From Fistularia commersonii (Eukaryota; Chordata; Actinopteri; Syngnathiformes; Fistulariidae), in assembly GCA_037954325.1 (NCBI GenBank), contig JBBMNZ010000007.1, positions 14,299,001-14,363,000 on the forward strand: a DNA stretch of 64,000 nt, given 5' to 3'. Under the pieces are notes generated by a model, which searched no databases, had not been told where the DNA came from, and saw only the letters and a list, made by a program, of their open reading frames with translations. The position numbers were made by a program, and so were the translations under genes. This document shows, piece after piece, positions 39,755 to 52,402 of this stretch. The number at the start of each line of letters is the position of its first letter. Positions within the stretch are counted from its first letter, which is position 1.

Positions 39755-39819
39755 TATAAAATATGTTAGCTGATCCATTGGAGTTTACTCACAACAGACT
39801 TGATCGTCAGCAGCTCAGG
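39755..39819 (+). promoter_or_regulatory. TATA box and noncoding leader exon of ora1
   Basis: TATAAAAT at 39,755-39,762 is a strong core-promoter word. The predicted leader exon ends at 39,818 with the donor CTCAG|GTGAGA. A 108-bp intron (39,819-39,926) ends with CCTTTTCAG, three bases before the first ATG. The leader exon contains no ATG. Confidence 0.55.
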
Positions 39820-39941
39820 TGAGAATCATTCACTTTCACATTCAAGAGAAAACAATAATTTAGACTTTTGTGTTTGACAAACTTAATATGTTGAATTAAT
39901 AATTTACAGCTTTGATTCCTTTTCAGCGCATGCCTTGTGTC

Positions 39942-40883
39942 ATGGATCTTTGTTTGACAATCAAAGGGGTCTCCTTCCTTTTGCAAACAGGTATGGGTAT
40001 CTTGGGGAACACTGCAGTACTGATGGCATTTGCCCACATCATTTATGCAGGACCTAAGCTCCTTCCTGTAGACATGATCCTCTGCCAACTGGCTTTTGCC
40101 AACCTGATGCTTTTACTGACCCGCTGTGTTCCTCAGACCATGACAGTGTTTGGGTTGCGGAACCTACTAAACAACCCCGGCTGCAAAGTGGTGATCTATG
40201 CCTACCGCATCTGTCGAGCTCTGTCGGTCTGCATCACATGCATGCTCAGTGTCTTCCAGGCGGTGACCATTGCCCCTGCTGGGCCCTGGTTTTCAAGGTT
40301 GAAGCCCGCTCTTCCATCGCTGGTTCTCCCCACTTTTGCCGGACTCTGGCTCCTCAACATGGCCGTGTGCATCGCCGCCCCTTTCTTCTCCATTGCGCCC
40401 CGTAATGGCACTGTACCCCCCTTCACACTCAATTTGGGCTTTTGTCATGTGGACTTCAGAGACAATCTGTCCTATGTGATAAATGGGGTGGCAGTATCTG
40501 GGAGGGATTTTGCCTTCGTTGCCCTTATGATGGGCTCCAGTGGTTACATCCTCTTGCTTCTCCACCGCCACAGTCAGCAGGTACGAAGTATTCGCCGCTC
40601 TCAGGGCGGTGGGGCCGAGGCCAGAGCTGCCAAAACCGTGGTGACCCTGGTGTTTCTGTATGTGGTTTTCTTTGGAATTGATAACATCATTTGGATATAT
40701 ATGCTGACCGTAGCAAACGTGTCACCGGTTGTGGCTGATATGAGGGTGTTTTTCTCCTCTTGCTACGCCTCTCTCAGCCCATACTTTATAATTTCCTCCA
40801 ACAAGAAGGTCAAGTCGAAAATAACCTGTGCAGTCGAGCAAGAACAGCCATCAGTGGACACTCAGAAGTCGAGTGACATATGA
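39942..40883 (+). CDS. ora1: V1R-type olfactory receptor, ora1-like
   Basis: A single-exon frame of 313 codons encodes a seven-helix ora/V1R receptor. Visible marks are MDLCLTIKGVSFLLQ and GILGN in helix 1, LPVDMILCQLAFANLMLLLT in helix 2, GCKVVIYAYRICRALSVC and CMLSVFQAVTIAP around helix 3 (very V1R-like), NGT glycosylation site and GFCHVDF in loop 2, and RAAKTVVTLVFLYV in helix 6. In zebrafish, ORA1 is known to respond to 4-hydroxyphenylacetic acid; a similar ligand here is only inference. The start at 39,942 has a strong context (GTCATGG) and matches the family's MDLC opening. The first ATG of the spliced leader, at 39,930, has a weak context and would add four residues. The partner is the divergent ora2-like gene. 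Confidence 0.9.
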   Translation: MDLCLTIKGVSFLLQTGMGILGNTAVLMAFAHIIYAGPKLLPVDMILCQLAFANLMLLLTRCVPQTMTVFGLRNLLNNPGCKVVIYAYRICRALSVCITCMLSVFQAVTIAPAGPWFSRLKPALPSLVLPTFAGLWLLNMAVCIAAPFFSIAPRNGTVPPFTLNLGFCHVDFRDNLSYVINGVAVSGRDFAFVALMMGSSGYILLLLHRHSQQVRSIRRSQGGGAEARAAKTVVTLVFLYVVFFGIDNIIWIYMLTVANVSPVVADMRVFFSSCYASLSPYFIISSNKKVKSKITCAVEQEQPSVDTQKSSDI

Positions 40884-42199
40884 CTTTTTTTTGTCTATTA
40901 GGACAGACTGTCGATTGACCGACATTGTTGCTCTCTGAGACAAACTGTTACTGCGCTTGAGTAGTCTTTGGTAAAGTACTATTGTTCTGAAGTCTAAAAG
41001 GATTTTTGATATTTATATTGCGTTAAATCTGAAAAAAAAAACTATATTCCCACACCAGTTTATATAAAACAGACCAAGTGAACAGAATAACACTACCTGT
41101 GATATTGACGTGTACACAGCTATTATTTTTTATGTACCATTCTTCTTCACTAAAACTTATTTTAATTTAAAACCCTATTATGTTCATATTTTTCATGTTA
41201 TCTTCCAATGTGCATATTATATGGACATTACAATGGGGTCTTATACTCGTATTTTTCATAGTTATCCTTTTATTTGATCAACTCTTCAAAATGTGCCTTT
41301 CTATATGTGATATTTATTTATTATTAACTTGTTGAAGGGATCCTCTAGTTAGCCTATTTACATTTTTCTCCCTTTTTGTTATTGATGCCATGCTGCCATC
41401 TGTTTGCCTGTTTTGCACACTTAAAAGCTTTTTAAATTGCATTTCACTGTAATAGTAGCTGTGAAGATATGCATGCGAAAAATACAAATCTTGAATTTCG
41501 ATGGTAATTTTTATTAGTTAAGGGGCCTTACTTGTCTTCCTTTTGAGCAGTGGAGTAGTGACAAGTGAGATCCATTCCTGGTGTTTTCATGACGGAAAAA
41601 AAAGTGTTTTGTTTTGTTTTTTTTTTATTCTAATGATTTGATACACTGAAAGAAAACCTGACACAACTCTAATATTGACAAAATGAAAAATCATCGTCAT
41701 CAGTTCGACCAGCATCTTCGCCGTTTCCTCTCTCATCCTGCCTCTGATTGGCCAAAACGATGACCGGTGTATTTGGATGCTTCTACCCCTCATTTTTTCT
41801 GTCAGGCTATAACTTCCTTCTTTGGGGCGGTTGAAGCCCTATCTATCAAATGCGAGTGTTCAAACTTAGACAAGAATCGATTTTTCAAGATTTAGACAAT
41901 ATATGTGATACAATATCAGGTATTTTTGGCCCGTGTGAACTTTGCGCCTTCAAAGCAGGAAGCAGCTCAACAAGAAGACTGTGCCTGAAAAACAAAGATC
42001 AGGAGAAAGAAATCGCCATTATGACGGAAGGGGGAAAGCGGAACTTGAATGTTAAACAAAAGTGAAGTTGTCACATTACAAATTATTCGAGGTTTAAAAA
42101 AAACCAACTTGGCCGAGAGTCGGAATAATATAAACACAACTTTATCGTTGCTGACGGAAGTTGTTGGTTGGGCGCCTAGTTAGCAGACTAAGTGCTAAT
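40884..42199. other. Intergenic DNA between ora1 and phtf1
   Basis: This contains the 3' untranslated part of the ora1-like gene and the upstream region of phtf1. A reverse CCAAT word (GATTGGCC, near 41,745) may belong to the phtf1 promoter. The open frame at 41,850-42,065 has no recognised family and is not called. Confidence 0.4.
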
Positions 42200-42324
42200 T
42201 TGAGACGTCGCAACAACTGATGAGGAAAAAAGTATGGAACGAACATCCGTCAGGTTTGTGATGACAAGTTCGTGGCTCCGAGGTTGTGCCCCATCGGTCC
42301 GCACTTGTTTATAAATCCCAGCGG
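42200..42324 (+). promoter_or_regulatory. phtf1 promoter region and noncoding exon 1
   Basis: A locally CpG-bearing stretch ends in a strong donor AGCGG|GTGAGT at 42,324/42,325. The next acceptor, GCTTCCAG at 42,775, begins the first coding exon 12 bases before the ATG. The transcription start is not resolved, so the left edge is approximate. Confidence 0.45.
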
Positions 42325-42787
42325 GTGAGTTCACGACTTGGCTGCTTGCTGACGAGTTGCTAGTTTACTGTTAGCTAACCTCTAAGTAAGTTAGGAACAA
42401 TTGTCTGACGGTTATCTTTCGTTTGCTTTTCTCCTTTTGCTTTTGTTTTCCTCCTTTTGATTTATTTTACTGTACCAGTTTATTTGAAGTATGTTTCCTG
42501 ACATTTAGATAACTGGATGAAATGGTGACTTATGATTTATTGCATACAAGGATAGACAACAGGTTTGGGCACTTGCTAACGGGCAGCTACAGTTAGCTAA
42601 TGCAATACGGTTTGCGTAACGGTAACTTGTTCAATTGCTCTTTTTTAATACATCGATTTTATACCCGCAGTATTTAGATTCTACTGCCCTATAAACTTGT
42701 TGTTTTTGTGCCCAGCCCCATTTTCCATTTCCTGCTTCCTGTGAAATGATCTGACCCTCAGATCGCTGCTTCCAGTATCAAGTGGCA

Positions 42788-45700
42788 ATGGCCAGAATAT
42801 CCTGGTACCAGAAGAAGGTAAGACCAGCAAAGCAGGTGTGCTTGCAGAAATACAGGTTATTTAATCAATACTGCTATGTTTTCTAAGTATGCTGCATTTT
42901 TGTTTATGTACAGCAAATTGCGTTCTTTTGCTGCTGAGCCTGGTATAGCCGTTAAAGGGGGGAAAGCATTTTAAGCTGCCTGAGAGATGTGTAAATATAA
43001 TGCAATTTCATTGTTGGAGCTTTGAATATTCAAATATATTAACTCAGCTTTTCCTGAGGAATATGACTTTGATTTTTTTTTAACTGTTTTAGGAAAAATA
43101 TATGGTTTATTTGTTTTTTTATTTTTTGCTGTTTGTATATGAATTCCCAGAATGTTTTTTTCTTTTCTAATCAGTGAGATATGCCTATATTGAAATTTTA
43201 ATTCTGTGTCTTATGATTGCCAATATTATGAATACAAATGCATCTAATAGCAACACAATTCCCTTGTTGCTCCAGATAGGGGCCTATGACCAACAAGTCT
43301 GGGAAAAATCATTGGAGCAGGCGGATCTAAATGTAAGACAATGCTAAATCTGTGTAAAGTACAAAATGTTGTTTACTTGTGTAGTGTTACTGACTCAGAT
43401 CCCATTTTTTAGGATCTGGACAGTAAACCAAAGAAGACAGGTCATATCAAGCCAGACCTTATTGATGTGGACTTAGTCAGAGGTGAGATTCAGCAGAACC
43501 AGACATATCTGCAACTTTTTCAAACAAGCAGGAATACATCACTGGCTCACGTCTGGCTCATTCACACAACATTTGATCCCTCCTCACAGGATCCACGTTC
43601 AGTAAAGCTAAACCAGAGTGTCCTTGGACAGCCCTTACACGCAAAGGCTTGGTCAGAGTCCTACTGTTCCCCTTCTTCTTTCGATGGTGGATCCAGGTGA
43701 CATCCAAGTCCATCTCTTCATGCATCCTTGTGCTCTACTTCATGCAAGGTGAGCACAGCATTTCCTACTATAAATTTCTCAAAATGTTAGCCAAAGTATA
43801 CTTAAATGGTTAATTTACATTACATGAAATTGTTAACACAGGTCATAGGGAATTGTTTGCTTATTTTGTTCATTCAAATCTCATTGTTTGTCCATAAATA
43901 AATGTAAATTTTTCTGAAGTAACAGGGAATTCAAATGAATAATTGGCCATCACCACCCTCTACCATTTGCAAAATTAGGAAAATCTTCCCTCAAGATCAG
44001 CAAGAAATCATTGAACATTTTGTTGCAAAGTTACTATGAATTACTTAATAATCTGCGAACATTACCTGCAAAATGCATGCTTTTGGTAAGCCCCTGAACA
44101 GATCTCAAGACTGTTCTAAACCTTTCAACAAAAATGTAAACGTTAATGGAATTAAGCTTCCTCTCTTTTGCAGGAGACCCATTGAAATTATATTTACTTT
44201 ACGAGATATTTCATATTTGGTTTATACCTCTGCATACTGATGTCCGTCTATTGGAAAGCATGCTGCTGTATGATGTGGTAATAATATAACACCATCATAA
44301 TGTATTAAGAATTTATGGCTTCGGTTTTGAAATTTGTCATAGTTTACATGCACTTATCTTTTCTGATGTATGCATTTTCCAAAATTACTGAGCAATGCAA
44401 AACCTAAATAACAAAAATGAATTTTCCCATTCATGATTACGCTGTTTGCATAATCTTTTTTTCTGTTCTCAGTAATAGCAGTGGTATTATATCTGGAGGT
44501 CCCAGGGGCAAGTGCCAATGAGGTGTTTGGGCCCATGTGTCTGATGCTGTTGCTGGGCACTGTTCATTGCCAAATTGTGTCAACTGAGTCCAGCCGGTGG
44601 CCCTCAGGCAGTCCAGCTGTCAGCAGTAGCACCGCTAGCCCAGCCCGCCGGAGGAGGTAGTTTTCCTCATTGTTAGGCACTGCACATATTTTCCTGCACT
44701 AACACAATCTCACCTCTTGGCACAAGCATAAACGTCCGTATTACACACATAGATAAACCCCAACAATTTAATCAACCAGGGGACGTTCAATGCAGTAAAG
44801 TCTACGTTACGCCTGAGGTTGTCATTCCTGTGGCAGCTGATTTTACTGTGTCTGCTGTGTCTGCCATTTCATGTTGTTTATTGCTATTTTTTTATTCTGT
44901 TTGTATCAGGCCGAGGAAGGGCAGAGGACTGAAAAAACCTGAAGAGATAAACGACAGCGGGGACACAGAGCAGCTGGGGTCCTGGCCATTTGAAGAAAGT
45001 CAATGGTTATACAAGAAAGAAGAGAGAAGGGTACTGAACAGAAACAGAAATGTTACTTTTGAGTCAGCAGCTTTGATCAGTTGACACTAGGCCTGATTCT
45101 CAAAAGCAAAATCTGATGAAATTTTTGGAGGTAGTTTTGCCAATAATAAGCTTACATGCTAAAGTGATAATTCTACTTGAATTTTGCTGTTTTCTGACGT
45201 TTTCATTTTTTGCATAATTTGTATTTATGACTCAAAGTTGTACGACAAAGGTCCTGTTAGGCACTTCTGTTCTTGATATAACCCGCTATCCTCCAGTGTG
45301 GTTAGAGATGACAATTTATACTGGAGCCTTGAATTTGCTCAAGCAAAAATCAGCAGAAAAGTAAATACCATAATATTTCAATGGTGACTTTTTTATATAT
45401 AGTGTGGCCCCATTATGATGAGAAATTGTGTAGTGTCACTTATTATTGTTATTTTATAAGGTTACTTAATTTTCGTACACCTTTCTAGCACTTTCTAACT
45501 CAAGGAATTGAACAGTTTATGCCAATTTGCTCTAATTTTCTGGCAACATTTCTTTAATGGTAACATAGTTGCCAATGGAAATGACAACACTTTCTCAAGA
45601 TTTTTAGGTCTATATCGAGGTTCTGATCCATCTCTCAATATAAGATTATGTCTCACCAACAGTTTAATGAAGACTTTTGTTTGATGAATTTGTTTTTAGT

Positions 45701-48700
45701 TAGTCCCTTGCAATAATTGTTGTTTTTTTTGACTATTCTGGAAGTCTTGACAGTTGGCTGCTTGTTAAACTGATCAGCAATTTAAAATGTGTGGAAATGA
45801 AAGACTGATAGTACATTTACACTTTCTTTGAAAAAGCATTCAAACAACCTTATATTGGATTTGCACTTTTAAGCTTAACCATAATCTGTTTAGATATAAG
45901 CACACATTGAAGAATGCATTTGTCTGAGATGTGTTTACCTTTACATTTTCTCTCAGAACACAAGAATGTCGGGATTTGGTGCATCAGATGAGCTTTCAAG
46001 TGAGGAAGAGTGGGTGAAACCATCCGAAGTAGAGAGGCACTCTGTAACAACCCGGCCAACATCTGTACCAGTGTCATCCTTGAGGATCAGAAATATAAAG
46101 TCCATCACCAAACCTATAGTGCGACCACAGGTTAACCATGTCTCATTGTGTTTTCCCAAAACCGCAGTTACATGTGTTGCATGTTTTTTTTTTTTTAACA
46201 TAAAAGCATCCAGTGTGGACTAGAAGAAGCATAAAAAAGGTTTTCATAACAAGACAGCTAATTGTTACATGCACCCATTACTGAACTGTACTAATTGATT
46301 ACCTGCAATTTTTTGAACTGAGCAGGAAGTGATTGGATCATCTATCAAGATGAAGCCCCGGGAATTGGAGCGTCTAAGGCCAAGTGTAGGCTCAAGACCT
46401 GCCTCAGACACAGATGATACAATGTGGGAGGAACTTCTTCAAGGACCTGACACAGCCTCCACAGCAAGCAGTGATAGTGAGGGGAACGGGAGGTACAGCA
46501 CCAGCATACCCCTCCAACAAAACACCACTCTTAGTAGTGATGAGGACAGCCTACAACAAGGAATCACAGGAGTAAGATCGTGACTCGCATTATTTTACAT
46601 TGTCTCTGGATTTATAATCTCTCTTGGAGAGTTGGAACATTTGACCTAACCAATCGTTTACTATATTAGCCACAGAAACCTTTATATGAAAAGCGATACT
46701 GTATGTCCGTAATCAGACGCTACATTGTCATACAGAAAGTTTAGGAAATTCAAAGAGCTGACACAAAAGAGTAATCTATGATGACGCACATACATAATTA
46801 GTACAAGCATCTGAAGCAATTGACAACAAGTCTTAAGAGTAATAGGGTAATCTCATGACATCCTATAATATTAACACAGTCAAAGACTTAAATAGATGTA
46901 AAATTGTATCCCGTGTTCATGTTGATGGCATTTGATCTATTAAAGGATTGCTACAGCAAAATTTGTTACATCAGAAATTAGCTGAATCAAATGCCTCAAC
47001 TTAAACCAACCTAGAAATAACCTCCTAATCATCTTTAATTTGCTAGAAAATAGGCAAGAAAATACCTATTAAAAACAGCAGAAACATTCTAAGACATTTG
47101 ACCAAGGGAAGGATCAAAGAAGCAAACAAACCATTGATATCTCACAGCTGAACTTACAAGCACACATGTTGAAAGCTCAGATAAGTAATGCTGTTCATGC
47201 TGGGTCAGTTTTTGTTTATCTGGTATAATCTTCCATATCAAGACATGACTTTCTCCTCAGAGAGCAGCACATGAGTTTATGTTACATTTGTGATTCTTTG
47301 CAGCACCAGCTATCTTGGCTCCAAGCCTGCCATCCTTCCAAGGACCGTGTCAGTGCCATAATATGGGAGCAGGGCGAGTGTAAGAAAGCAGATATGTCAG
47401 TATTGGAAATCAGTGGGATCATCCTTTCACGGGTATAGCATTTTCTTCTGAAGGCCATGTTCACAATTTTCTGTTGCTTCAATTTTAATGCTGGAGGATG
47501 CCTGTTATATCACTAAAGTAAGCTTCCAAACTGAACACCCGAAGCTGAGTGAGAACGTGATTTTCATGCAGGTTGTTTCAGCTGAAAAAGAACCTGTATT
47601 GATATTCAGTCATGTGGTTGATTGAATCAGGCTGAAATCTTGCCATTGTTGTGGAAAGTTTTTTTATACTTTTAAGACGATGCATAGTGACTGCCCTCTA
47701 GTGGTCGCCAGCTCACCTAATAGCATATTGTGTAATCTATTTGAGGGAGCAAAGCAACTAAACAGATCTCATGTGCATCTGCATCTCTTTGCCTTTTAAT
47801 CACAAACTATGATGTTTTTATATGTACCTTAAAAACTCTCACACAACAACAAATAAAATTCCAAGTGGTTATTATGAAATATTATTGACAAACATAAATA
47901 TTCATTTGAGGACAGGTAAACTACATAATCACCTTTCTCTATCCCACTGTTGTTTAATATCAGGTGAAGTTTGCTGAGCAGGGTATGGGATACCTCATGT
48001 TTGGTGGGCTGGTGACGACCACAATAGCCCTGCTCCCTTTCACCTTCCGCTTGGCTCACCATCTGGACATATCAAGCCTCAGCTCCCTGTCCCCAAGAGA
48101 GTTCATGGAAATAGTTATGAGTCAAACTAGTATCAAGGCCTATGCATTTTACTTCATCACAACAGTGCAGAGAGTTTGCCTCACAGGACTCTTCTTCTTC
48201 ATGATGTGTGTGGCTGAGAGAACCTATAAACAGGTGTGTGGTGACTCCAATTTGTGTGTAGAGATACATTAAGTAGAGTGATTCATTGAACTGCAAAATA
48301 GTGAATGAAAAATGAATAATTTTTTTTAAGTTTTTTGTAAAAAATCTGATTATAAAAGATCTATATTTTTGATTCATCTTTATTTTCACAGATTTTTTTT
48401 AAATGAAACTTACCATTTTTTTAATTACATAATTGACATAATGGTTTACTCCATTCTCAGCATTAATAATTTAAATGTTACTAAAGCTATCAAAGTATTT
48501 GTAATTTGTTAATTTCAAGATTTCACATATTGGGGGTGGGGGCAGCGGGGTGCAGGAGGTAGAGCGATTGTCTTTGGTGCCAAACATTTCTGGTTCGATT
48601 CCCGGCTCCCCCTAGTGTTTTGAAGTGTTGTTGAGCAAGACACTGAACCCCTGACTGCTCCCTGGCTCTGGTGGACAGCATGCCTACTGCTCATGGTTCA

Positions 48701-51700
48701 TCCATGACGGGTTAATTGCAGGGAACAAATTTGAAAACGGGGATTAGTAAAGGATGATTTATTTATTTACTGCATTTTTAGAATATGATTTGACATCCTC
48801 TTTGCAGGTCTGATAACAAACATCTTTTTTCTTAACAGAGACTCTTATTTGCAAAATACTTCAGCCACCTTACTTCAGCTCGCAAGGCGAAGAAATCTGA
48901 GATCCCTCATTTCCGTCTGAAGAAGGTGCAGAACATCAAGATGTGGCTGTCACTGCGGTCCTTTCTCAGAGTGTGTATTCTCCTGTTTCTATACACCTTT
49001 TTGTGACTGCCTGCACATTGTTCGACTATTTTTGGGTTCTCATGGACTGGCCTTGGTTTTTTTAACCATGTCATTGACTTGCTTGTTTATTGCAGAGACG
49101 AGGGCCGCAGCGCTCTGTTGATGTTATTGTCTCCACCATCTTCCTTTTAGCACTTTCCATTTCATTCATCATATGTGCTCAGGTCAGTTGCTTCTTCAGG
49201 AACATATTATTCAGCTCCTGATAGTGCGCAACTAATGACACCTTTGGAACTAAATCAAATCTAAAGTCCTGTAACCATGTGACCTTAATGAAGATAAATT
49301 GTTTTTTTTTTTCTACTTCAACAATCATTCTCCCGCATTAACAATGTGCCACAGTTTTGCAAAGCTTACACATGTCATGGAAACCCTAAAAATATGCAAC
49401 CTATTATTCATTATCCAAAAAAAGACTCTTCATGCAGCAGAATCCTCTGGAAAATATTAAATTAACAAGTACACAACAAGAAATTGCCATTACTGTAGGA
49501 AGTTACCCAAAAATAGTAAAAGAACCGTTCAGAAGAATGCATTCATCATATTTGTCTATCATACCCACTACTTAATTTTTTTCAAAGATATTTTTTCTAA
49601 ATATTCTTTTAAAAGGCAGAGAAACTCTGTTTGTAAAATTTTTGTTTATGCACTCCCATAGCTTCTGCATAGCCACAAGACATTCCTTGAGTCCATGACC
49701 AACTGGGAGCTGATGTTATGGGGCTCCTCCCTCATCCTGTTTCTGTTGCGGCTGGCCACACTGGGCTCAGAGGCCAACTACAAATACAGCAACTCCTCAG
49801 TACTGCTCACCGAGCAGGTAGGAACCTGTCTGGAGAAAAAAACAGGAATTTTAACAGTGCATTACTCAGTTTTAACTGATGAAACTGCTTTGAAGGCACG
49901 ATACAATTCAGTCTCCAAAACTTGTGTGTTTCAGATCAATTTGTATCTCAAGATGGAAAAAAAGCCCAATAAGAAAGAAGAACTCAATATAGTGAACAAT
50001 GTCTTAAAACTGGCTACAAAGCTGATGAAGGTAAGCATAAATAAGTTTGGTTACAGCTGTATTTCCAGCTGGGAATGTAGTTTTTCCAGGTGTATCCAAC
50101 CATCCAGCTGTATTATTGCTTGTTTGCTCTGTGGTTTACCTGAGCCAAAATGTCTGACTTCTACTTGTCACCATAGTCTTAGCTCAGGAATGCCATGAGT
50201 TTTTCAGTCTTGCAAGCTATTTTTACTGTAAAAGGATCAGTTCCAAATGATCTACTGACATTAAAAAATAGGACACACAAATGTATGTGTTTGTATGCAA
50301 ATATGTGTATGTATACACACACACACACACACACACACGTAATGTGGTGCACAATGCCAAACTAAATGAACCCCTATGCCACAATAATATTGATTTTATG
50401 AACTATTGAATCTGCTAATTTATGGTCCCTATTTTGCTTTCATGATTTGTACTCAGTAGAGTCAGCCAGGGTTATATAGTGTGGCCAGTGGCTGCTGGAA
50501 GCTAGTCTCATCTTTGAAGGGCTTCATATGCTGAGTGATTGACTCACTCAGAACAATGCTTGAAAAACCACTGCTGCATTTGACTGCGTGTACGTGGTGA
50601 CCCTGTGGTTTGAAGAGAACAGATCTCGGACGTTTCGTGATACTGCAACTTATGTTTTAATGGATTTTACAACCAGGTTTTTGTTCAGTTCCTAAGCCGT
50701 ATAATTTAATATCAATATTGAATTAGTCATATCGTAGGTACAATGTGACAAGCACAATATTGCTTTTAAAACTACTTCAAATATTAAAGCATTGATCCAG
50801 GTACCAAAACAGTGTACAGCAGAACATTGAATGCCTCCTTTTGAGCCATGCTCACTCACCTCCACCAGGAGCTGGACACACCGTTTAGATTGCTTGGACT
50901 GACTGTGAACCCCCTGATCTACAACATCACCAGGGTTGTCATCCTCTCCGCAGTGTCTGCTGTGGTCAGCGACCTGCTCGGCTTCAACATCAGAGTGAGT
51001 CTATCATTTAAAATTCTAAAATTATGATCAAATCATCAGCGGATTTTAATCACCTGCCACAGAAAAGTGTTACTTAACTCGTGACACCATTTGTCTAAAT
51101 AACCCTGATGTCTTTTTACAGCGTAAAAGACTATTTAAAAGTCTTGGCTATTGCTTTTTTCATCTGTACAGGATTCGATTTATTTTATCCATACATTTAA
51201 AATGTCTGTGAATTTTCTGCAAGTTAAATCAAATGTTTTCATATTGTTTTTTTTGGTAGCTTAACCCCTGGCAGATTGTCACATCCAGTGAGACTTTGTA
51301 ACAGGTTCCTCAAAATCTAAAAATTAGCCACTAAACTGCAGGTTTGCAGTTGTGCATTAGTTTGACAGAACAAAACAAGAACAAGTGCCCACGTGCACCC
51401 AAATTCACTTAAATTCTGCCGTCACTTCTTGCTGAGAATTATTTGATCAAAACAAATCTCATCAGTTTGAAATGATTATAGTGGATTTGTGCAAAGATTG
51501 GAAAGACCCTGCTTTGCTCTTCCCAATGTTCCACCCACTAAACTCTGAGAAGTTGACTAATATGAAGTTGTTTTGTAAGTGAAATTATGGGGGGTTTTCA
51601 TTGAAACATCAGAATGCCCTGTCTGGCCACTGATGAGATTCACACCTCCCTGTTCATAGACATGTTATTTTCCAAGATGGAAAAAAAAGCTGTTTTCACG

Positions 51701-52402
51701 CACCCAGAGGCAGCAGTGCTCTTCCTGTATTAAGTTTGCCGGAAATTAAATGAAGAAGATACTATCAAAACAATATTGACTTGTCCCCTACTAGGTTTCA
51801 GACATGAAACGACAAATATATGAAGCTCTTGGTCAGATTTCGTGTGAACAAATATGTACTAACACCTACAATGACAACATCTGTCAATCAGAAAATTCCC
51901 GATAATGCTGCTTTAAGATAATACTTTATTGATCCCCATAAGGGAAATTCATTTGTCACAGCATTGTAACAATAACAGCATCAAAAAATATAAATTAAAA
52001 AAGAAGAGACAATTAAAAGGTTGAAGACAATAACAAGGATAGGAAACGATAACAATTGCTAAAAGGCTAAAACAATGGCTAAAGGGCTAAAAGACTAAAA
52101 ATAAACAGGATGAGAATGGAATGACAACAAGGGTAAAAAAAGGCCCTTCTAGCTGCTGCTAACATTAATAGCATTATATTTATTCAAGATATGTCCCGTC
52201 CTCATTTTGTTTGTACTTGAAGCTCTGCGCTGTGACTTGTCACACTCAGTGATGTGGTATTGCATGCACGTATTTAATTAGAACCTGATCAGAAAAGCAA
52301 ATGTTGCTTGATGTTTCTGTTTGTTCTGAAAATGTGCACCGAAAATGTTCTAATTAAAGTGCTCGTGTGTTTGTTTTGCAGCTGTGGAAAATCAAACCTT
52401 AA
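42788..52402 (+). CDS. phtf1: PHTF-family ER membrane protein, phtf1-like
   Basis: Sixteen coding exons join into 685 codons: 42788-42817, 43276-43332, 43413-43482, 43590-43748, 44473-44656, 44910-45030, 45957-46130, 46326-46571, 47304-47432, 47964-48233, 48839-48970, 49096-49182, 49662-49817, 49935-50030, 50869-50994 and 52382-52402. All junctions are GT-AG and phases agree. The N-terminal domain has ISWYQKKIGAYDQQVWEKS and GHIKPDLIDVDLVRG; the serine-rich middle (residues about 170-345) is variable. The C-terminal block (residues 391-685) is multi-span and strongly conserved: FFFMMCVAERTYKQ, RRGPQRSVDVIVS, INLYLKMEKKPNKKEELN and the end GFNIRLWKIKP. PHTF proteins are ER membrane proteins first named as putative homeodomain factors; the biochemical role is unclear. 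FFMMCVAERTYKQ and NIRLWK favour phtf1 over phtf2 from memory. It is shorter than the roughly 760-residue human protein, mainly in the middle, so an exon between 45,030 and 45,957 may have been missed. Confidence 0.9.
48535..48755 (+). repeat. tRNA-headed SINE copy (family B) in phtf1 intron
   Basis: The head GTGCAGGAGGTAGAGCGATT and B box GGTTCGATTCCC are typical of a tRNA-derived SINE. The body has TTGAGCAAGACACTGAACCC, followed by CATGACGGGTTAATTGCAG and a decayed tail. It matches the opposite-strand copy at 16.3 kb. Confidence 0.85.
50314..50338. repeat. Short (CA)n microsatellite in phtf1 intron
   Basis: About 12 perfect AC units. Confidence 0.9.
51915..52150 (-). repeat. Repeat with LINE-type tail in last phtf1 intron
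   Basis: ACTTTATTGATCCCCATAAG and GGGAAATTCATTTGTCACAG form the common fish retroposon tail, here read from its 3' end. It is followed by A-rich repetitive sequence with GGCTAAAA-type words. The family is not assigned. Confidence 0.6.

Noticed and set aside
41850..42065. 71-codon frame upstream of phtf1
   Set aside because: It lies in the promoter region, has no recognised domain, and does not splice in frame to phtf1 by any obvious donor.
48535..48610. tRNA-like head with a good B box in a phtf1 intron
   Set aside because: It is the head of a SINE with body and tail, not a free tRNA gene; the cloverleaf is not preserved.
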